Shown here: positions 36,703 to 43,718 of the stretch, one piece after another
Layout: every line of letters starts with the position of its first letter
How positions within the stretch are numbered: position 1 is the stretch's first letter
Assembly (NCBI GenBank): GCA_002839765.1
Contig: PGYR01000005.1
Location: 64,001-109,021, forward strand
Reading direction: 5' to 3'
DNA length: 45,021 nt
Source: Ignavibacteriae bacterium HGW-Ignavibacteriae-4
Lineage (GTDB): Bacteria > Bacteroidota > Ignavibacteria > Kapaibacteriales > UBA2268
Position numbers and translations under genes: made by a program
The notes under the pieces: generated by a model
The model's database searches: none
The model's input: only the letters and a program-made list of their open reading frames with translations
Told to the model about the DNA's origin: nothing

Positions 36703-38795
36703 TACAATGCCTCTACCGCTTTACTCCCCATAAAGAAAGTCTTCATTTTGCCCTTGCCTTTTATCTCTATTTCACCACGTTCTTCGTAGTCGAATTGCTC
36801 ATACTCTGTAACAGCCTCTTTGAAGCGTTCGGAGACGTGTACTTCTCCAGCGATTGATGATGATTCCATTCGGCTAGCTGTGTTCACGGCATCCGACCAC
36901 ATGTCGTAGATGAACTTGTTTTCGCCGATTACTCCAGCTACTACTGGTCCACAATCTAGTCCTATACGAACCTCTATCTTGGTTCCATCGGTAGTGTGGT
37001 AGTCTTCCATCATCGACTTTACTTCGAGTGCCATTTGGGCGGCTCTGTGGGTGTTGTCTTTTTGTACTTCTGGGATGCCGGCTGCAGCCATATAGCTATC
37101 ACCTATGGTTTTGATTTTCTCTAGTCCGTACTTTTTAGCAATTGTATCAAATTTTGTAAAAATAGTATTTAGATTTGAAACTAGTGCTTGTGGGTCTGCA
37201 TCTTGTGCCATTTCTGTGAAGTTTACAATGTCAATAAACACAATAGATGCCTGTGTGAAATAGTCTGATATTGGATGTTCTTTCTTTTTCAATCGCTTGG
37301 CAATAGAGACTGGAAGTACGTTGTATAATAACTTATCTGAGCGTTTTAGTAGTCTATAAATAACAAGCATCACAACCGCCATTAGTAGTACTAGTCCGAT
37401 AGAAAAGTAAAGTATCAACTTTTCTCTTTTTTCCTGTTCAACTATTCTTATCTTCTGTTTTTCTATTTCCTTTTGTTTTAGGTCATCTTCTCTTGCTTTT
37501 TCTAAGGTGGCTATTTTGTCTGTGTTTTCTTGTGAAAAAACAGAGTCTTGGAGTTCTTTATGTTCTTTATATGACTCAAATGCTTTTTTATAATCACCTT
37601 TTAGTTCATATGCTTCTGAAAGGGTTTTTAAACTGCTACTTCTTTGATCAAGTTCACCCATTTCTTCATATAATAATATTGACTGGGTAGTGTATTCAAT
37701 TGATTTGTTTAAATTAACTTCCCTATTTACTAGTAAGCCAATTTTATCATCACTATTATTAATAATAGAATCTTGTGAAATTGTTAAATAAAGATAGCCA
37801 ATACCTGCATAATTATATGCAAGACCGATTTTGCTACCAACTTCTTTATTTATATTTATTGCTTTTTCAAAGTATTCTAATGCCTTAGGGTAATTAGATT
37901 GATAAGTATAGATACTAGCTATATTCCCAAGCTTAATGGCAATGCTCGTTTTATTTCCAAGTTCTTCGTTGATTCTTATGGATTTAAAATAACATTCCAA
38001 AGCTTTTGGATAATCAAGTAGTGAAGTGTATATATTTCCCAAATTTCCAAGGTTGAGCGCAAAACTTGATTTATTTCCTAATTCTTCAAATATTTTTACT
38101 GACTTTTGAGTGTATTCTAACGCCTTTGTGTGATTAGAAAGATTATTGTAAATAGTTCCAATATTACCAAGGTTAAGTGCGATACTATTTTTGTTCTCTA
38201 TCCTTTCATTTATTTTTAATGCCTTTTGATAGTATTCCAATGCCATTGGATAATTAGACTGATAGGTATAAACATTACCTATATCCCCTATATTAAGTGC
38301 AAGATTAGTACTATCACCCGTTTCAAGGTTAATTTTAATTGCCCTTTGATAGTACTCTATTGCTTTAGAGTAGTTCAATTGATAAAAATAAATAGTCCCC
38401 ATATTTCCGAGATTATATGATATACCCTTTTTATCTTTTAACTTTTCATTTATTACTAGTGCCTTTTTAAAGTATTCTAATGCCTTGGGAAAATTATTTT
38501 TTCCACCTAAATAACAAGTTCCAAGAGAATTATAACAATTAGCTTTTCCTTTTTCCCATTTTATTTTATTTGATAATTTTAAACCTTTTAAACCAAAAGC
38601 TATACTTTCGTCAACATTCGTAGAATAATTTTCAAAGGATAGAGAGGCTAATAATTTCACCTTATTAGTATCCCCTTTTGCTTTGGGTAACTCGGCTAGT
38701 AGTGAGTCTAGTCTTTCTTGACCTTGTAGCTTTTCGGCTTTTAGGTTAACAGTTGTTATAGTTAGTGCGAGTAGAATTAGAAGTAGTGTTTTCAT
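36702..38795 (-). CDS. TPR-containing transmembrane class III adenylate cyclase (long paralogue)
   Basis: 697 residues, the same architecture as the 34563 gene with more TPR units. A signal sequence (1-20), about eight TPR motifs in the periplasm ('YPMALEYYQKALKINE', 'LGNKTSIAIKLGNIASIY'), a charged coil, a membrane helix (about 459-482), the 'LLYNVLPVSIAKRLKKKEHP' transducer and a cyclase domain from about 515. Catalytic Asp ('FIDIVNF', 'GLDCGPV'), Lys ('KIKTIGD'), Asp ('MWSDAVN') and Asn/Arg ('NTASRME') are all present, as in adenylate cyclases. It is the upstream member of the pair on the minus strand; a 279-base repeat-filled gap separates them, so co-transcription is uncertain. Confidence 0.9.
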   Translation of the reverse strand: MKTLLLILLALTITTVNLKAEKLQGQERLDSLLAELPKAKGDTNKVKLLASLSFENYSTNVDESIAFGLKGLKLSNKIKWEKGKANCYNSLGTCYLGGKNNFPKALEYFKKALVINEKLKDKKGISYNLGNMGTIYFYQLNYSKAIEYYQRAIKINLETGDSTNLALNIGDIGNVYTYQSNYPMALEYYQKALKINERIENKNSIALNLGNIGTIYNNLSNHTKALEYTQKSVKIFEELGNKSSFALNLGNLGNIYTSLLDYPKALECYFKSIRINEELGNKTSIAIKLGNIASIYTYQSNYPKALEYFEKAININKEVGSKIGLAYNYAGIGYLYLTISQDSIINNSDDKIGLLVNREVNLNKSIEYTTQSILLYEEMGELDQRSSSLKTLSEAYELKGDYKKAFESYKEHKELQDSVFSQENTDKIATLEKAREDDLKQKEIEKQKIRIVEQEKREKLILYFSIGLVLLMAVVMLVIYRLLKRSDKLLYNVLPVSIAKRLKKKEHPISDYFTQASIVFIDIVNFTEMAQDADPQALVSNLNTIFTKFDTIAKKYGLEKIKTIGDSYMAAAGIPEVQKDNTHRAAQMALEVKSMMEDYHTTDGTKIEVRIGLDCGPVVAGVIGENKFIYDMWSDAVNTASRMESSSIAGEVHVSERFKEAVTEYEQFDYEERGEIEIKGKGKMKTFFMGSKAVEAL

Positions 38796-38869
38796 AAATC
38801 ACCTGTTTGGAGAAAATATTAACCGTACAAGTTAATAAAAATAATTGGAATAGGGGGGGATAATCAATT

Positions 38870-38953
38870 AAGTCCCTCCTTGAGGAGGGAGTTAGGGAGG
38901 TGTCAAGTAGAAAGGTATAACACCCCCCCTAAATCCCCCCTGTTAGGGGACTT
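38870..38953 (+). repeat. 84-bp CCCTCC/GGGAGG inverted-repeat element
   Basis: The element starts AAGTCCCTCCT and ends AGGGGACTT; inside are TCCCTCCT-TG-AGGAGGGA (38873-38890) and a C-rich inverted block CACCCCCCCTAAATCCCCCC. It lies between the long cyclase start and the phage portal gene. It is the most complete copy of the family also seen at 31450. Confidence 0.7.
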
Positions 38954-39007
38954 GCAAAGGAAGACTAACTCTTTGCTAACTGTGTTTACTATGAGTAACA
39001 AGATTGA

Positions 39008-39055
39008 GAGACGTATGCACTTCGACGCCGCTCAGTGTAAACAATACGTCTCTAC
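39008..39055 (+). repeat. GAGACGTAT...ATACGTCTC palindrome with a 27-base insert
   Basis: The same 9-bp arms as at 36682 (39008-39016 and 39044-39052) are separated by a segment containing CACTTCGACGCCGCTCAGTG, which itself resembles the CTTCGACTCCGCTCAG repeat family. A nested arrangement. It lies 35 bases past the end of the phage portal gene. Confidence 0.65.
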
Positions 39056-39089
39056 GATTCATTTTAACTCAAAAATAATTCTTGAAAAT

Positions 39090-40193
39090 CTAGTCCAAAT
39101 CCTCTCTCGAGTAGCCATATTGCTTTATCCAATAATCACTGCTGAAAGTGATACCACCGAAGCGTTGGATTTTCAGGTCTCGATCTAGCTTAGTGTGTAG
39201 GTTTTCTTGTTCGGTAATGTATCTGAATTGTGTGCCGTCTGTATGTCCGAAGTTGAGCTTTACTATGTATCCGATTAGTGTATTGATAGCTGATTCGACT
39301 AATCGCATATCTGATCTGATAATCTCGTTTCTTATCTTGTAGTGAGTTTCTGCTGCTGCTTTGCTACCACTACTAACTTCCGTTGTTAGTGTTTGTGATA
39401 GTATTGCTTTCGAGACTTCACTATTCGATAGTTTAATCATCTCACTGTATAGCCGAACAGAGCTATAACGATGGGGTTCTTCCATTGATATTTCTATGTC
39501 GTTCGGGGTTACTATTACGCTGTCTTCGGTCATTCCGGCTAGCTCCTCAGCTAATCTTTCGGACTCGGCTTTGCTTGCTCCTCGCGAGTATTTGCCTATT
39601 AGTAGTGGCATTCCGTATCGTTCCATGAAGTTTACCCAGAACCTAATACCTCCATTTTTGAACTTAATCGGCCAATAGCATTTCGATAATAAGGCAGTTC
39701 CGTAAGGTGCAGAATGGCTCGGTTTATTACGGATATCGAGGAACTTCATTTCGGGTAGTTTTACGCCTTTTGCTTGTCCGTTCGGTTTGTACCTTAGTTT
39801 GCCCTCAGAATCTATGTAAAATAGCTCTTGTGGCTTTGAAACGGCCTTATATGGTATGGTGAAATCTCCTTCGTTCTTCCAATATATTTCTATTGGCTGG
39901 AAACCGTAAAGTAGTGAGTCGAGTATATCCTCGGCTAGTTGTTGAATATCCAGTTTATTGAATACCTCCGTTATGAATTGGCTATTAGCACCTACTAGTT
40001 CATATTGCGTTGATAGTGTTCCGCTTTTTCTAGATTGTATGCAACTCCAAAGATGAGCATCGTAAAGCAGATCGCGATAACCAGCATAAGTGCTTCCAGA
40101 CTTCCTAAGCACTGTATCGGGGTTTGGGATAGCGTCCATTAATGAGCCAAATCCATTCCCGAATTTCACTATTTCATTATATATTTTTGTCAT
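39090..40193 (-). CDS. Phage portal protein, Mu gp29-like (DUF935)
   Basis: 367 residues from the ATG at 40193, which follows the upstream stop by one base; an ATG five codons earlier overlaps that gene and is less likely. The DUF935 pattern is clear: 'LRKSGSTYAGYRDLLYDAHLWSC' (split here: GYRDLLYDAHL near 45), 'DILDSLLYGFQPIEIYW', 'RFWVNFMERYGMPLLIGKY' and 'LTTEVSSGSKAAAETHYKIR'. In Mu this protein forms the portal ring through which DNA enters and leaves the head. Mu gp29 is about 510 residues, so this one is short at the C-terminus. No terminase or capsid partner lies nearby. Confidence 0.85.
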   Translation of the reverse strand: MTKIYNEIVKFGNGFGSLMDAIPNPDTVLRKSGSTYAGYRDLLYDAHLWSCIQSRKSGTLSTQYELVGANSQFITEVFNKLDIQQLAEDILDSLLYGFQPIEIYWKNEGDFTIPYKAVSKPQELFYIDSEGKLRYKPNGQAKGVKLPEMKFLDIRNKPSHSAPYGTALLSKCYWPIKFKNGGIRFWVNFMERYGMPLLIGKYSRGASKAESERLAEELAGMTEDSVIVTPNDIEISMEEPHRYSSVRLYSEMIKLSNSEVSKAILSQTLTTEVSSGSKAAAETHYKIRNEIIRSDMRLVESAINTLIGYIVKLNFGHTDGTQFRYITEQENLHTKLDRDLKIQRFGGITFSSDYWIKQYGYSREDLD

Positions 40194-40194
40194 T

Positions 40195-40605
40195 TTATTT
40201 GCTCGCATTTGATAATAAATAACCTAGTACTAGGCCACCTGTAGCTATCAGTGGGTCTTCCCACCAGGGCTCTTTTAGTGGCTCGCTAGCTGCGATTACT
40301 CGTTCTTTATAGATTGTGTCAGTCGCCATTCGGATAGCCAGCTTCATCTCATTTTCTGGGTAATCATATCTCACTTGTATAGTGTCGTATTTGTAAATAG
40401 TATCCACCCAAGCTGTGAATGGGCGTGTTTGTATAATCGTGTCTGATTTGTATATTAGCTTTGGTTTTATTTTTTCTATCACTATTGGCTCTTGCACTAT
40501 GGTAAGAGTGTCAGTCGTGTGATTGATAATTTGATTTGGGTAATAGATTTTTGTGATAGACATTCCTATCAACAAAGCTAGTATCACCAGTATTATGTCT
40601 TTCAT
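40195..40605 (-). CDS. Membrane-anchored phage protein, spanin-like
   Basis: 136 residues from the ATG at 40605, chosen because GAGG lies seven bases upstream; ATGs 12 and 36 bases earlier are in frame but overlap the tail-fibre gene end. An N-terminal helix (about 3-20, 'IILVILALLIGMSITKIYY') is followed by a periplasmic-type stretch rich in DTI/YKSDTI repeats and a short hydrophobic C-terminus ('ATGGLVLGYLLSN'). Similar single-anchor proteins accompany holin/endolysin genes in Bacteroidota phages. The spanin role is inferred from context only. Confidence 0.55.
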   Translation of the reverse strand: MKDIILVILALLIGMSITKIYYPNQIINHTTDTLTIVQEPIVIEKIKPKLIYKSDTIIQTRPFTAWVDTIYKYDTIQVRYDYPENEMKLAIRMATDTIYKERVIAASEPLKEPWWEDPLIATGGLVLGYLLSNASK

Positions 40606-40618
40606 ATTGTTCCTCATA

Positions 40619-41929
40619 TTATATTTCCGCGGAGCATACATAATGTCCGCTAATTGAATTTGTACTCACCGTAAATCCTGCATCGTTTTTGATTGAGAAA
40701 GAATTCTCTGAAATATTATCAGCGATAACCGGGATATTCGTTCCCGTGCTAACTTGCCATTTACCCAACTCGGGTGGGTTATTAGCACCAATCAAACTAA
40801 TGAGTGGCGGCTTATACATCGGGGTAATACTCACACTACCGAAAGCACCGCCACTATCTGTACCGAACGAAGTAGGGAATACAATTTTACCATTTTTGCT
40901 AATAGTTGTGGGTGCGAATCTATTCACATAGCTTTTCTGATAGAATTTCAAACACTCATCCAAATCAAATTGATATGTATTCGGAATGAATTCCAAGGCA
41001 GAATTATTGGGTAATAACTGAGCTTCATTTATAGTGATATTCTCTCCAGCGGTAACACCATCAAACCACACAAAAACAGCGATATTTGTAACATCACTTG
41101 TTGATATTTCAATGTCTTCTAACTTGATTTTTGTTTGAGTTTCGCTTAACTCTATTGAATCACTAACACCCTCATAGTGCCAATTAGTAGCGAGAGTGGG
41201 GTTTGTACCTTCACTATTCCAAGAGCTAACTACGTCATTTGTTGTTGAGTCGCTTACCCCGTTCCATGATAATATTGCCACTTTTACAGAAGCATTACTA
41301 TTACTAGAAAGCTGAACAGAAGTAGAGAATTTCCCTACAAGAGAAGGGCTCAAATACAGATTAGGAACTATCTGAATGAAGCCAAATTTCGTATCATCAA
41401 TTGATTCTATTTGCATACCCGTTTGTTCTGTCGTAGTTGCTATGAGGGTATTAGCATCGCTTAAAGCAATCCATCTATCAGCGACGAAAGTACTATCAGT
41501 CGCTACAATAGAAGTTCGGTTAGTAATTATGCATTTACCATCCGCTTCGCTTGTCTCCGATTCATCACTACCAGAGCTGTAATATCTAAAGCTAGTGTCA
41601 TCGACTACTATTATCGTTTCACCACTTGTAGTATCATAGCTACTATCGCTCATCTGAGTTACTTGTGCAACATCCGTAGTCTGGAAGCCATGTGGTACGC
41701 TTGTCTCCAAGGTTGCAACATTCGAGAGTCGGCTTCTGTTCACTATCTCAAATTCATTTGCTACTCTCTGCCAAATCTTAAAATTTGGATTGATGAGTAG
41801 GTTGTTTCTTTTATTAGTTTCTTCTAATTTATTATCAATTAGTTCTATCAAATCCGATTGAATCTCTATGTTTCCGCCGATGTTACCCCAGATATTCTCG
41901 GGGAGTGGTGGGAAATAACTAAATGGCAT
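40619..41929 (-). CDS. Phage tail-fibre / appendage-like protein
   Basis: 436 residues from the ATG at 41929, preceded by AAGGGGG; an ATG 33 bases earlier lacks such a site. After a short head-proximal segment with a helix (about 30-45, 'LIELIDNKLEETNKR'), the chain reads 'LLINPNFKIWQR' and later 'FVADRWIA', the opening of many phage fibres and appendage proteins with jelly-roll carbohydrate-binding domains. An insertion of about 90 residues separates these blocks. The last ~100 residues resemble a distal fibre domain ('DECLKFYQKSY', a recurrent fibre motif). It probably contacts the host surface. Confidence 0.7.
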   Translation of the reverse strand: MPFSYFPPLPENIWGNIGGNIEIQSDLIELIDNKLEETNKRNNLLINPNFKIWQRVANEFEIVNRSRLSNVATLETSVPHGFQTTDVAQVTQMSDSSYDTTSGETIIVVDDTSFRYYSSGSDESETSEADGKCIITNRTSIVATDSTFVADRWIALSDANTLIATTTEQTGMQIESIDDTKFGFIQIVPNLYLSPSLVGKFSTSVQLSSNSNASVKVAILSWNGVSDSTTNDVVSSWNSEGTNPTLATNWHYEGVSDSIELSETQTKIKLEDIEISTSDVTNIAVFVWFDGVTAGENITINEAQLLPNNSALEFIPNTYQFDLDECLKFYQKSYVNRFAPTTISKNGKIVFPTSFGTDSGGAFGSVSITPMYKPPLISLIGANNPPELGKWQVSTGTNIPVIADNISENSFSIKNDAGFTVSTNSISGHYVCSAEI

Positions 41930-41939
41930 TTTTGCCCCC

Positions 41940-42278
41940 TTATTTATAATACAAATGGGCACTAATCTGACCTGAGATTATGCCCACGGGTATATATTCT
42001 ATTTTGAAATATTTGAAAACTTGTCGGATAACTATTAGCTCCGAATCATCGAAATTGTTCGATGAATTTATCCTATACATTTTCCTGTAGCCTGCGTTGC
42101 TCTGGTCGTTCGAACCGATTAGCATTAGGTGTCCAGTCATTGGCCCTGCTATACCAGACCAGCTAATTTGGAGTGAGACAACTTTCTCGTTTCGCCCTTT
42201 CATCTCTGGTGCTACGTCCACCCATTTGCTTGAGAAAGGAGTGTTAGCAGTGTGGTTGTTCATTAATCTAATTATCAT
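41940..42278 (-). CDS. Small phage-cassette protein, unknown
   Basis: 112 residues. GAGGTG lies four bases before the ATG, and the start overlaps the endolysin end by 11 bases. The chain looks like a small beta-sandwich ('VVSLQISWSGIAGPMTGHLML', split: QISWSGIAGPMTG near 38-50; 'KYFKIEYIPVGIISGQISAHL'), a pattern common in phage baseplate or fibre accessory proteins. I do not recognise the family. It sits directly upstream of the fibre gene, so a structural role is likely. Confidence 0.55.
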   Translation of the reverse strand: MIIRLMNNHTANTPFSSKWVDVAPEMKGRNEKVVSLQISWSGIAGPMTGHLMLIGSNDQSNAGYRKMYRINSSNNFDDSELIVIRQVFKYFKIEYIPVGIISGQISAHLYYK

Positions 42279-42855
42279 CTTTCACCTCGAATTTTATAAC
42301 ACCTCTGAGCATTAGTTTGCCAAGTGGATGGCTTAGGTATCTCGTCTTTATGCCAACACCCTCGCCATCACTCAGTTTTACATTAAAGGCAATAGTTTTG
42401 ACTATTCCCCTGCTCTTTGTTTCTATGACTCTCTCTATGTGACCTTGCCAACTTGACTTCGACTTCCAAACTAATAAGTCGTGCCGAGTAATTGGTTTAT
42501 CAACTCTTTTTCCTCGACTAATAGCATCATTCAAAATGGCATTGGCAACGGCAGTTCGTCTGATTGGTATTTCCGATTTACTAAGATTCAGCTTCACTGC
42601 TGCCTTACTGAACCCCCAGTATACACCAGCCGCACAGTAGGGATGACCTTCACCCAATCCCACCGAAGCGAGGTATTTTACCACCTCACCCCTATTGTTC
42701 CCAACCTCTCTTACTCCGATTTGCGATAGAGCAACCCTCTCGGATTCTATTAGCAAATCGCTCTTGCAGGGCAATTCGTACATAGTATAGGAGCAGAGAA
42801 GAATACTTAGGAGAACTGCACCAAATAAACGCCCAGCACTGATAGACCTACGCAT
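42268..42855 (-). CDS. Endolysin: CHAP/NlpC-like peptidoglycan hydrolase with N-terminal membrane segment
   Basis: 195 residues. A hydrophobic segment (about 10-27) could be a signal-anchor or signal peptide. The catalytic domain starts near 38 with 'ALSQIGVREVGNNRGEVV', then the nucleophile C74 in 'HPYCAAGVYW', H139 in 'WQGHIERVIE' and a late 'FNVKLSDGEGVGIKTRY' block, matching CHAP-like amidase/endopeptidases of Bacteroidota phages. It would cut peptidoglycan once across the membrane. The start overlaps the holin-like gene by 49 bases, with GGGTG five bases upstream. The holin-endolysin order is typical of lysis cassettes. Confidence 0.8.
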   Translation of the reverse strand: MRRSISAGRLFGAVLLSILLCSYTMYELPCKSDLLIESERVALSQIGVREVGNNRGEVVKYLASVGLGEGHPYCAAGVYWGFSKAAVKLNLSKSEIPIRRTAVANAILNDAISRGKRVDKPITRHDLLVWKSKSSWQGHIERVIETKSRGIVKTIAFNVKLSDGEGVGIKTRYLSHPLGKLMLRGVIKFEVKDDN

Positions 42856-43082
42856 ATATGCACCCCCATAAATATGTGACCGAGATTATTAGTTTCTAGC
42901 TCGTGAGTGAAGTCGATTTTGGTATATGAATAAACGGCGAGTGCCGATAGTCCAACAGCCAGCACCTCTATCATCACAATTATCAGCAGAGTATGTAGCT
43001 CTTCAATTCCGGGTAATAGGAAGACCCAAGCGAAAAGTAGAACGGACGCCAATAGTCCATATCTCAAGCAATTTCTATACAT
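42807..43082 (-). CDS. Holin-like small membrane protein
   Basis: 91 residues from the ATG at 43082, which has a near-perfect GGAGGT four bases upstream; a longer frame to 43115 lacks one. Three hydrophobic helices (about 8-26, 31-51 and 68-88) with few charges fit a class I holin. It overlaps the gp36-like gene by 8 bases and the endolysin start by 49 bases. The function is inferred from topology and position next to the endolysin. Confidence 0.6.
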   Translation of the reverse strand: MYRNCLRYGLLASVLLFAWVFLLPGIEELHTLLIIVMIEVLAVGLSALAVYSYTKIDFTHELETNNLGHIFMGVHICVGLSVLGVYLVQFS

Positions 43083-43527
43083 CTGTACCTCCGAAATAAG
43101 AGTCGAGCACATCACCGGAATAGAGGCGATTACCCTTCGATTTAGTGCTGATGATTGTGGGTGGTGCGTCTATGCCGGCGGTGTAGCCACCCAAGTATAA
43201 CTCACCTGTGCGGATGTCATCAAGCAACTGCATAGATTCCTCGTAGTAACCGTTAATCTCCGATGGGAGCGGCAACTCACCATACTCTATTCGATAGAGA
43301 TGATAGACAGTGAGGTCAATCGAAAGTGAGATAATCAACGCATCTGGGTCGTCGAATGGAACGCTGTATCTGCCATGCAAAGTAGCATCTATTGTGGCAT
43401 CTGCCAAATCGCGAGCTACGTCCGTTCTGTCTGTGTCTATCGTTGTACCTGTGTCATCGCCTGTTAGCTTAGCTAACTCCGATGAGGTGAACCTCTTTAA
43501 TAGGTCTGTATTAGATGAATAAGGCAT
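43075..43527 (-). CDS. Mu gp36-like protein (DUF1320)
   Basis: 150 residues, preceded by GGAGG. It matches the DUF1320 pattern: 'YSSNTDLLKRFTSSELAKLT', 'VARDLADATIDATLHGRYSVPF' (key: a helix ending LHGRYSVPF near 50-58), 'DLTVYHLYRIEYGELP'. In Mu-type phages gp36 lies in the head/connector cluster. It is the first gene of the cassette and faces away from the SBBP gene; the promoter must lie in 43528-43718. Its base composition is more GC-rich than the flanking host genes. Confidence 0.85.
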   Translation of the reverse strand: MPYSSNTDLLKRFTSSELAKLTGDDTGTTIDTDRTDVARDLADATIDATLHGRYSVPFDDPDALIISLSIDLTVYHLYRIEYGELPLPSEINGYYEESMQLLDDIRTGELYLGGYTAGIDAPPTIISTKSKGNRLYSGDVLDSYFGGTDV

Positions 43528-43718
43528 CTATTCCTCCGCTATTTATATTGTTATGAAATAATATCAAAAGCGAAAGTAATAGGTCAGACGAGGGTCTGCA
43601 TTAAAACGGAAATGAAAGTATTCCGAAATAGTATTGGAATGGTGTGGGGTAGTAAATAAGTTATGAATTGAATCTACTTTTTTCTATTTTGCGATATATG
43701 AAAATAAAGAGGTTCAAT

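Larger units (their letters stand above)
39090..43527 (-). mobile_element. Compact Mu-related phage cassette (seven genes)
   Basis: Seven same-strand genes with short overlaps and good ribosome binding sites: gp36-like, holin-like, endolysin, small unknown, tail-fibre-like, spanin-like, gp29-like portal. The first and last belong to Mu-type head/connector families. No transposase, integrase, terminase, capsid, protease or sheath gene is present between the flanking host-type genes. No inactivating stops are visible. The first genes are visibly richer in G+C than the surroundings. No target-site duplication could be identified by eye. Confidence 0.7.

Noticed and set aside
38880-39188. 102-codon plus-strand reading frame between cyclase and portal genes
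   Set aside because: It is made of repeat sequence and then antisense to the portal gene; no coding features.
39090-43527. Complete Mu-like prophage
   Set aside because: Transposase, terminase, capsid, protease, tail-tube and sheath genes are all missing between host-type flanks.
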